Source of the DNA: Pseudomonadota bacterium
GTDB taxonomy: Bacteria; Pseudomonadota; Alphaproteobacteria; Rhizobiales; Rhizobiaceae
Direction: 5' to 3'
Length of the DNA: 5,226 nt
NCBI GenBank assembly: GCA_023422735.1
Contig: JAFAGL010000014.1
Span: 1-5,226 of the forward strand
The notes under the pieces were generated by a model, which had not been told where the DNA came from, ran no database searches, and was given only the letters and a program-made list of their open reading frames with translations. A program made the translations under genes and the position numbers. Positions 1-4,283 of the stretch are shown piece after piece; within the stretch, counting starts at the first letter, position 1; the number at the start of each line of letters is the position of its first letter.

Positions 1-266
1 GGTATGCGCAGCGTTTCGCAGGCCAATGCGAGCCGGTGATTGATAGTCTCGGCTTCCACAGGGCCACCCGTCATGGAACTCACAAGAAACGGAAGCTTGA
101 TTTGCCGGTTGAGGAACCGGCTGCTCAAATCAATCTCGTCCATGTCGATTTCCGGCAATGCGACATGTTCGAAACGAATATTTTCGAACCCGGTGGTCAA
201 AACATTCGGATGCGCTTTTCCGCTCAGAACGACTTGAAGATGCTGAGCTTTTCTTTGGTTTGTCAT
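1..266 (-). CDS. fni: Type 2 isopentenyl-diphosphate delta-isomerase (FMN-dependent), N-terminal part only
   Basis: Reading the minus strand from the ATG at 266 gives 88 residues open to the left edge, with no stop, so the 3' part of the gene lies outside. The fragment shows the type 2 IDI N-terminus: an R-K-x-x-H motif at residues 5-9, a stretch FENIRFEHVALPEIDMDEID at 27-46, and SSMTGG at 63-68. In the family the RK/H and S-x-MTGG segments help bind the isopentenyl diphosphate and the FMN cofactor. The enzyme interconverts IPP and DMAPP in the cytosol using reduced FMN and is unrelated to the Nudix-type (type 1) isomerase. Complete family members are about 340-350 residues, so roughly a quarter is visible. 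A good ribosome-binding site (AAAGGG) lies six bases upstream of the ATG. The gene is divergent from crtE and would supply DMAPP/IPP to it; type 2 idi genes are known companions of crt clusters. The gene could equally be called idi. Confidence 0.9.
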   Translation of the reverse strand, partial: MTNQRKAQHLQVVLSGKAHPNVLTTGFENIRFEHVALPEIDMDEIDLSSRFLNRQIKLPFLVSSMTGGPVEAETINHRLALACETLRI

Positions 267-270
267 GCGA

Positions 271-276
271 CCCTTT
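271..276 (-). promoter_or_regulatory. Ribosome-binding site of the type 2 isomerase gene
   Basis: On the minus strand this reads AAAGGG, with a four-base spacer to the ATG at 266-264 when counted from GGG and its following T. It is the only purine-rich block near that ATG and supports this start, which also places the R-K-x-x-H motif at the expected distance from the N-terminus. Confidence 0.6.
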
Positions 277-295
277 CAACCGGCGTCAGTCGCCA

Positions 296-323
296 CATAT
301 AGGAACCTGCGGATGATTGTCTG
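296..323 (-). promoter_or_regulatory. Possible sigma-70-type promoter for the isomerase gene
   Basis: Minus-strand CAGACA (323-318), 16-base spacer, TATATG (301-296). Each hexamer matches four of six consensus positions, and the location just upstream of a 5' leader of roughly 25 bases is sensible. It is only a visual match and no start site is known. Confidence 0.25.
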
Positions 324-330
324 CATGACA
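318..330. promoter_or_regulatory. Candidate operator: inverted repeat TGTC-N5-GACA
   Basis: The 13 bases read TGTC, then TGCAT, then GACA, a perfect 4+4 inverted repeat in the middle of the divergent spacer. It overlaps the putative -35 of both directions, a position where a dimeric regulator could control both genes. It does not fit the TGT-N12-ACA target of the PpsR/CrtJ repressors of photosynthetic carotenoid genes, because the spacing is 7 rather than 12 between TGT and ACA. A repeat this short can arise by chance. Confidence 0.25.
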
Positions 331-347
331 CCTAGCAATTTATCCGG

Positions 348-363
348 CGTGCTCTTGGGCACG
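348..363 (+). promoter_or_regulatory. Small hairpin just upstream of the crtE ribosome-binding site
   Basis: CGTGC (348-352) pairs with GCACG (359-363); an extra T-G wobble closes the loop to four bases (CTTG). The stem ends two bases before the TTGGAGG ribosome-binding block at 366-372, so in the crtE leader RNA it could shield or present the ribosome site or protect the 5' end. There is no U-run, so it does not look like a terminator. Confidence 0.3.
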
Positions 364-365
364 AA

Positions 366-384
366 TTGGAGGCTCTGAAATTTG
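366..384 (+). promoter_or_regulatory. Ribosome-binding site deciding the TTG start of crtE
   Basis: A strong GGAGG (368-372) lies nine bases before the TTG at 382-384. An in-frame TGA at 376-378 rules out any start further upstream, and the next in-frame ATG (codon 57) would remove part of the conserved fold. TTG 382 is therefore the best start; the adjacent TTG at 385 is the only close alternative. Confidence 0.7.
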
Positions 385-1368
385 TTGCCAAGCCAGGGAA
401 ACCCAGCGGTGTATCTTGAAACTGATGATCGCAGTGTCGGGCAGACGGCAGCTGATGCGCTTGTGGCAAGCGCGATAACAAGGATTGAAACGCGCCTCGG
501 TCATCTTTTGCGTGGGGATGAATTTGCGCCGGTTGCTCTTCAGGAAGCGATGGCGCATGCGGTGCTTGGCGGCGGCAAACGCATCCGGCCCCTGATGCTG
601 ATCTTCATGACATCGCAGAATGAGTTGCGGGAAGCTGTGCTTGACGCAGGTTGCGCGGTCGAGATGATCCATGCTGCTTCTCTCATCCTCGATGATCTTC
701 CGTGCATGGATGACGCCACAACTCGGCGCGGCCGGGTGACGACACATCTACAGTTCGGTCAATCCACCGCAATTCTTGGAGCCATTTCGCTTCTGACACG
801 AAGCATGAGCGTTCTCAGCGGACTTGAGGGCGTTTCGGCAGCCACGCGCAGTCGCCTTGTTGCCATCCTCTCAAATGCTGTCGGGCAGTGCGGTCTCGCT
901 GGTGGGCAGGAACTGGATGTAAGTGGAACCAACATATCGCGTTTGCCCGCAGAGATTGAGCAGGTGAATTGGCTGAAAACAGGAAAGCTCTTTGCAGCCA
1001 TTGCTGAAATCGCCGGATTGCTCGGTCGCAAAACTGAGGAACAGCGGACATTGCTGGCAACCTTTGCCCATCACCTCGGCGCAGCTTTTCAGACTTATGA
1101 CGATTATCTGGATGCAACCGCCTCGCAGGAGGAGGCAGGCAAGGACATTCAAAAGGATGCTGCGAAAGCGACGCTCGTGTCCGTATTGGGTTTCGGCCAA
1201 GCCCGAATGTCCTGCCGCGAGCATTTGCGGCTAGCCGAAATTGCGCTGGTCCAAAGCGACGTCAACGCGGACCCGATACGTTTGATCTTGAAGCGGTGTC
1301 TGCCACTGGAAACGCTGGGTGAAGCTGCGAACACACACACAAATACTCAGGATGCCTTCGCTCAATGA
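382..1368 (+). CDS. crtE: Geranylgeranyl diphosphate synthase
   Basis: A 328-residue short-chain trans-prenyltransferase that condenses IPP units onto an allylic diphosphate to make the C20 precursor GGPP, in the cytosol with Mg2+. Family landmarks are all visible: GGGKRIRP at residues 63-70, the first aspartate-rich motif DDLPCMDD at 104-111 followed by RRGR at 115-118, GQELDV at 175-180, LKTGKL at 198-203 and the second aspartate-rich motif FQTYDDYLD at 236-244, then GKD at 253-255. The DD-x4-D form of the first motif is typical of bacterial enzymes of this branch. Farnesyl diphosphate synthase (IspA) shares these motifs, but the position next to crtZ and beside crtYIB argues for CrtE. Translation starts at TTG, behind a strong GGAGG. 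The stop codon overlaps the crtZ start in ATGA, so the two are one operon and probably translationally coupled. An (AC)5 run sits near the 3' end. Confidence 0.93.
   Translation: MLPSQGNPAVYLETDDRSVGQTAADALVASAITRIETRLGHLLRGDEFAPVALQEAMAHAVLGGGKRIRPLMLIFMTSQNELREAVLDAGCAVEMIHAASLILDDLPCMDDATTRRGRVTTHLQFGQSTAILGAISLLTRSMSVLSGLEGVSAATRSRLVAILSNAVGQCGLAGGQELDVSGTNISRLPAEIEQVNWLKTGKLFAAIAEIAGLLGRKTEEQRTLLATFAHHLGAAFQTYDDYLDATASQEEAGKDIQKDAAKATLVSVLGFGQARMSCREHLRLAEIALVQSDVNADPIRLILKRCLPLETLGEAANTHTNTQDAFAQ
1331..1341 (+). repeat. Short AC dinucleotide tract at the 3' end of crtE
   Basis: ACACACACACA (five and a half AC units) encodes part of the non-conserved tail THTNT of CrtE. Downstream of it the crtZ reading frame is open from 1323, so loss of one AC unit would join crtE and crtZ in frame with no intervening stop. 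The tract is short and there is no direct sign that it varies. Confidence 0.6.
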
Positions 1369-1883
1369 GTACAAGTTTATACGTCCTGCTTTCAGGCTTG
1401 ATTGTGATCGGCACAATTGCGGGCATGGAGGCGATCGCGACGCTTTCACATAAATATATCATGCATGGCTGGGGTTGGGGTTGGCACAAATCCCACCATG
1501 AGGAAGATCGCCATCACGGATTCGAGAAAAACGATCTTTACGCCCTGTATTTTGCAGTTGTCGCCATTTTGCTTTTTGCAGCGGGGAGCTTTCTTTGGCC
1601 GATCTGGTGGGTGGCGGTTGGCGTCACATGTTACGGGGCGCTGTATTTCATCATGCATGATGGGCTGGTCCACAAGCGCTGGCCCTTCACCTATATTCCG
1701 CGGCGGGGATATTTGAAGCGTGTGTATCAAGCCCACCGGCTTCATCACGCTGTTGAGGGCAAGGAGGGCTGTGTGTCTTTTGGTTTTATCTACGCCAAGC
1801 CCACAGATCGGCTTTTAACCGAACTCAAACGGAACAAACCTGTGTTCAAGCCGCAGGAAAGGGATGCACCAGCCGGCGATTGA
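1365..1883 (+). CDS. crtZ: Beta-carotene hydroxylase (beta-carotene 3,3'-hydroxylase), membrane di-iron enzyme
   Basis: A 172-residue integral membrane protein of the fatty-acid-hydroxylase-like superfamily that adds hydroxyls to C3 of both beta-ionone rings, turning beta-carotene through beta-cryptoxanthin into zeaxanthin with O2. All four histidine motifs that ligate the two irons are intact: H-x4-H at 29-34, H-x2-H-H at 41-45, H-x4-H at 98-103 and H-x2-H-H at 124-128. Hydrophobic segments lie at about 5-26, 59-77 and 79-97, with the histidines facing the cytoplasm by family topology. Length matches the family (about 160-180). The HKYIMHGWGWGWH segment recalls the Pantoea enzyme, while WHKSHHEE and YQAHRLHHAVEG recall Paracoccus (from memory). 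The ATG overlaps the crtE stop in ATGA; the only ribosome-site-like block is AGGA at 1349-1352, 12 bases away, so coupling to crtE translation is likely. The last 12 codons and the stop overlap the end of crtB on the other strand. Confidence 0.95.
   Translation: MSTSLYVLLSGLIVIGTIAGMEAIATLSHKYIMHGWGWGWHKSHHEEDRHHGFEKNDLYALYFAVVAILLFAAGSFLWPIWWVAVGVTCYGALYFIMHDGLVHKRWPFTYIPRRGYLKRVYQAHRLHHAVEGKEGCVSFGFIYAKPTDRLLTELKRNKPVFKPQERDAPAGD
1846..1883. other. Convergent overlap of the crtZ and crtB coding ends
   Basis: These 38 bases encode the last 12 residues plus stop of CrtZ on the plus strand (from F161) and of CrtB on the minus strand (from F304). Both tails lie after the conserved motifs, so both reading frames can tolerate it. 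I saw no hairpin followed by a T-run within or just beyond the overlap on either strand, so each transcript must extend into the opposing gene. Confidence 0.9.
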
Positions 1884-2793
1884 ACAGGGTGGTGCGCGGT
1901 CGCAAGGGCTTGTGGATCCGGCTCGAAACGACATCTGTTGTTGCCAACCCCACAAGACCTAGCTTGGTCCATCTCGAAGTCGTTGCACGTTGATCCCATT
2001 TCGAGGGGCCGTTGCTCCGAATTTTCTGACCGATCGCCCGATAAATGCGCAAGGCTGCCGCGATCGCCCATGCGGAGCGCGCTGGCAGAAAGCTCAGACC
2101 AGCATAGGCTGATGCATAATAGTGATCGGCGCGCGCAAGCAGGGCAAGAGCGACGCCGTGAATCTGATCAGCTTGCGACAGGCGTTTTGGGTCAATGGCC
2201 GCCATGCCCGCTTCGGCCAGATATTCAGTTGGGGCATAGGAGCGCCCGGCGTGTGCGTCTTCCACCAGGTCGCGAGCAATATTGGTCAGTTGAAATGCGA
2301 TGCCGAGATCACAGGCACGGTCGAGCGCATCTTCATCGCGCGTTCCCATGATCAGCGCCATCATGATGCCAACGACGCCCGCGACGTGGTAGCAATAAAG
2401 TTCAAGCTCTTGGATGGTTCTGTAGACCCGACCTTCGACATCCATTCGGAAGCCTTCCAGGAGGTCGAGCGGATAGCGGTTACTGATGGCATTGCTTCGA
2501 ACGACCCGTTGCAGGGCCTCGAAAGTCTGCGGCAGTCCGGTTTTACCGGATAATGCGGCTTCGGTTTGCCGTTCAAGTGCCGCGAGGCGTTCGAGCGGCG
2601 TACGCGCCTGGGTTTCCTCGCTTTGATGTCCCAGCGTTTGCCCATCGATCACGTCATCGCAATGCCGGCACCAGGCATAAAGCATGACGGCATCGTGTCG
2701 CGTGCGGCGATCGAACAAGCGCGCGGCGGCCGCGAAACTTTGGGAACCAGCAGCAATTGCGGCTTCGCTGTTTTGCGTCACCTGATCCGTCAT
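1846..2793 (-). CDS. crtB: 15-cis-phytoene synthase
   Basis: A 315-residue member of the squalene/phytoene synthase family that joins two GGPP molecules head to head, via prephytoene diphosphate, to phytoene, the first committed carotenoid step. Both Mg2+-binding aspartate motifs are present: DDVID at residues 46-50 inside YAWCRHCDDVID, and DLVED at 175-179 inside QLTNIARDLVED. The signature YCYHVAGVVG is at 133-142. The family's usual GRxYLP appears as GRSYAP (183-188), a mild variant. GSQSF near the N-terminus (16-20) is also typical. Length agrees with family members (about 300-310). The ATG overlaps the crtI stop as ATGA; a GAGG lies ten bases upstream within crtI. It is the last gene of crtYIB and its final 12 codons are antisense to the end of crtZ. 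Confidence 0.96.
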   Translation of the reverse strand: MTDQVTQNSEAAIAAGSQSFAAAARLFDRRTRHDAVMLYAWCRHCDDVIDGQTLGHQSEETQARTPLERLAALERQTEAALSGKTGLPQTFEALQRVVRSNAISNRYPLDLLEGFRMDVEGRVYRTIQELELYCYHVAGVVGIMMALIMGTRDEDALDRACDLGIAFQLTNIARDLVEDAHAGRSYAPTEYLAEAGMAAIDPKRLSQADQIHGVALALLARADHYYASAYAGLSFLPARSAWAIAAALRIYRAIGQKIRSNGPSKWDQRATTSRWTKLGLVGLATTDVVSSRIHKPLRPRTTLFNRRLVHPFPAA

Positions 2794-4283
2794 GCGGTTG
2801 CAGCCTCGATCATGAGACCGGCTGTCGCCTTGGCGGAGCCAACCACGCCCGGGATGCCGGCGCCGGGATGCGTGCCGGCTCCAACGATAAAAAGATTGCG
2901 TATGGCTTTGTCGCGATTATGGGGGCGAAACCATGCCGATTGAGTGAGGATGGGCTCGACCGAGAAGGCGGATCCAAGATGCGCATTCAGTTCGTCGCGA
3001 AAATCATTCGGCGTAAAGTGGCGGACGGTCACAAGCTCATCCATCAGGCCGGGAATGTAGCGATCATTCAGATATTTGAGAATCCTGTCCCGATATCTTG
3101 GCCCTTCAACCTCCCAATCGATAGGCGCCGTTCCCAGATGTGGAACCGGCGAAAGGACGTAATATGCACTCGAACCTTCAGGCGCGAGGCTGTCGTCGGT
3201 GACGCTTGGGGCATGCAGGTAAAGGGAAAAATCTTCGGGCAGGGCGGCGCTGCCGCCAAAGATTTCGCCGATGAGTTCCCGGTATCGCGGACCAAACAGA
3301 ACCATATGATGCTTCAGGTCCGGGTGGGCACGTTTCAAGCCGAAATAGATAACAAACAAGGACATAGAAAAGCGCTTCTTTTCCAGGCGTCTCGCCATGG
3401 CGGTTCCGCGCGGCGTTTCGCGTAACAGATGCTTGTATGTGTGCATGATGTCGCCATTGGAGGCGATCATGTCGAATGGCTCGATTTCGCCAGTCATGAG
3501 TTCTAGCGCGTGCGCGCGACCATCCGAAACGCGGATCCGGTCGAGCTCGGCGTTCAGGCGGACTTCACCGCCCAACTCTTCGAACAAGCGCACCATCGCA
3601 GCAATCAGCTTCCCCGTGCCACCCTTTGCGAACCAAACACCGCCTTGGCGTTCCAGCGCGTGGATCAAGGCATAGATTGATGAAGTGCTGAAAGGATTCC
3701 CTCCAACCAGCAAGGAATGAAAGGAAAATGCCTGACGCAGATGCTCATCCTTGATGAACTGAGCGACCTTTGAATAGACACTGCGGTGGCTTTCCAGTCG
3801 CATGAGTTGTGGCGCGACTTTGATCATCGACCAGAAATTCAGGAACGGGACCGTTCCGAGTTTCTCATAACCCTCTCGGTAAACCGCGCGCGAATATTCC
3901 AGAAATCGGCGATAACCTTCGACGTCCTTGGGAGACTTCTCCGTGATTTGCCGATCGAGAAATGCCTGATCGTCGGAATAATCGAAGCTGTAGCCATCTT
4001 CCCAGCATAGCCGATAAAACGGACTGACTGGCAGGAGTTCAATATAATCTTCCATGCGCCGCCCGGACAGTTGCCATAACTGGCGCAGGCAATCGGGATC
4101 GGTAATGACGGTCGGCCCTGCATCGAAGGTAAACCCGTCTTGCTCGTAAACATAGGCGCGCCCGCCTGCTTTATCCCGCTTCTCGAATATCGTCGTTTGC
4201 ATTCCGGCGCTTTGCAGTCGGATCGCGAGGGCCAGTCCGCCGAAACCCGCGCCCACAACGGCAGCCCTTTGAGGATGAGCCAT
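2790..4283 (-). CDS. crtI: Phytoene desaturase (lycopene-forming), FAD-dependent
   Basis: A 497-residue bacterial CrtI that introduces four double bonds into phytoene to give lycopene; a peripheral membrane flavoprotein. The N-terminal dinucleotide fold shows VVGAGFGG at residues 9-16, the ribose-binding acidic residue E34, and GGR at 40-42. Then come DAGPTVITDP at 54-63, the conserved SFHSLLVGGNPF at 187-198 and the KGGTGKL segment at 220-226. The C-terminal carotenoid-desaturase signature GAGTHPGAGIPGVVGSAKAT runs from 468 to 487. Length is standard for the four-step enzyme (about 490-500). The frame is open upstream to 4457, but starting there would add 58 residues with no family counterpart that overlap crtY. 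The ATG at 4283 has AGGA six bases upstream and places the dinucleotide motif at the usual distance. Its ATG shares one base with the crtY stop (TAATG), and its stop overlaps the crtB start (ATGA). Confidence 0.96.
   Translation of the reverse strand: MAHPQRAAVVGAGFGGLALAIRLQSAGMQTTIFEKRDKAGGRAYVYEQDGFTFDAGPTVITDPDCLRQLWQLSGRRMEDYIELLPVSPFYRLCWEDGYSFDYSDDQAFLDRQITEKSPKDVEGYRRFLEYSRAVYREGYEKLGTVPFLNFWSMIKVAPQLMRLESHRSVYSKVAQFIKDEHLRQAFSFHSLLVGGNPFSTSSIYALIHALERQGGVWFAKGGTGKLIAAMVRLFEELGGEVRLNAELDRIRVSDGRAHALELMTGEIEPFDMIASNGDIMHTYKHLLRETPRGTAMARRLEKKRFSMSLFVIYFGLKRAHPDLKHHMVLFGPRYRELIGEIFGGSAALPEDFSLYLHAPSVTDDSLAPEGSSAYYVLSPVPHLGTAPIDWEVEGPRYRDRILKYLNDRYIPGLMDELVTVRHFTPNDFRDELNAHLGSAFSVEPILTQSAWFRPHNRDKAIRNLFIVGAGTHPGAGIPGVVGSAKATAGLMIEAATA

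Larger units (their letters stand above)
267..381. promoter_or_regulatory. Divergent control region between the isomerase gene and crtE
   Basis: This 115-base spacer separates two genes pointing away from each other and must hold both promoters, unless transcripts enter from elsewhere. On the minus strand a weak sigma-70-like pair is visible: CAGACA (323-318) and TATATG (301-296), 16 bases apart, each matching four of six consensus bases. This would start the isomerase transcript about 25 bases before its ATG. On the plus strand TTGTCT (317-322) is a possible -35 for crtE, but the bases 17 downstream (TTATCC) are a poor -10. An inverted repeat TGTC-N5-GACA (318-330) overlaps both possible -35 boxes. 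The region is clearly regulatory by position; the individual boxes are guesses by eye. Confidence 0.5.

Noticed and set aside
36..302. Plus-strand open frame of 88 codons at the left edge
   Set aside because: It is antisense to the type 2 isomerase gene, whose minus-strand translation has clear family motifs; the plus frame resembles nothing and has no ribosome site.
318..330. PpsR/CrtJ binding site in the divergent promoter
   Set aside because: That family's target has 12 bases between TGT and ACA; here the spacing is 7, and no properly spaced pair was found in the spacer.
340..747. Minus-strand open frame of 135 codons
   Set aside because: It is a shadow of crtE, covering the conserved region encoding the first aspartate-rich motif, and has no recognisable protein features.
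1801..1817. CGG-N7-CCG repeat near the crtZ end as a terminator for crtB
   Set aside because: The stem is only three to four base pairs and no T-run follows on the minus strand.
2122..2553. Plus-strand open frame of 143 codons
   Set aside because: Antisense to the core of crtB with no family resemblance.
2757..3425. Plus-strand open frame of 222 codons opposite crtI and crtB
   Set aside because: Long antisense frames are common in GC-rich genes; this one lies entirely opposite well-conserved crtI/crtB sequence and shows no motif.
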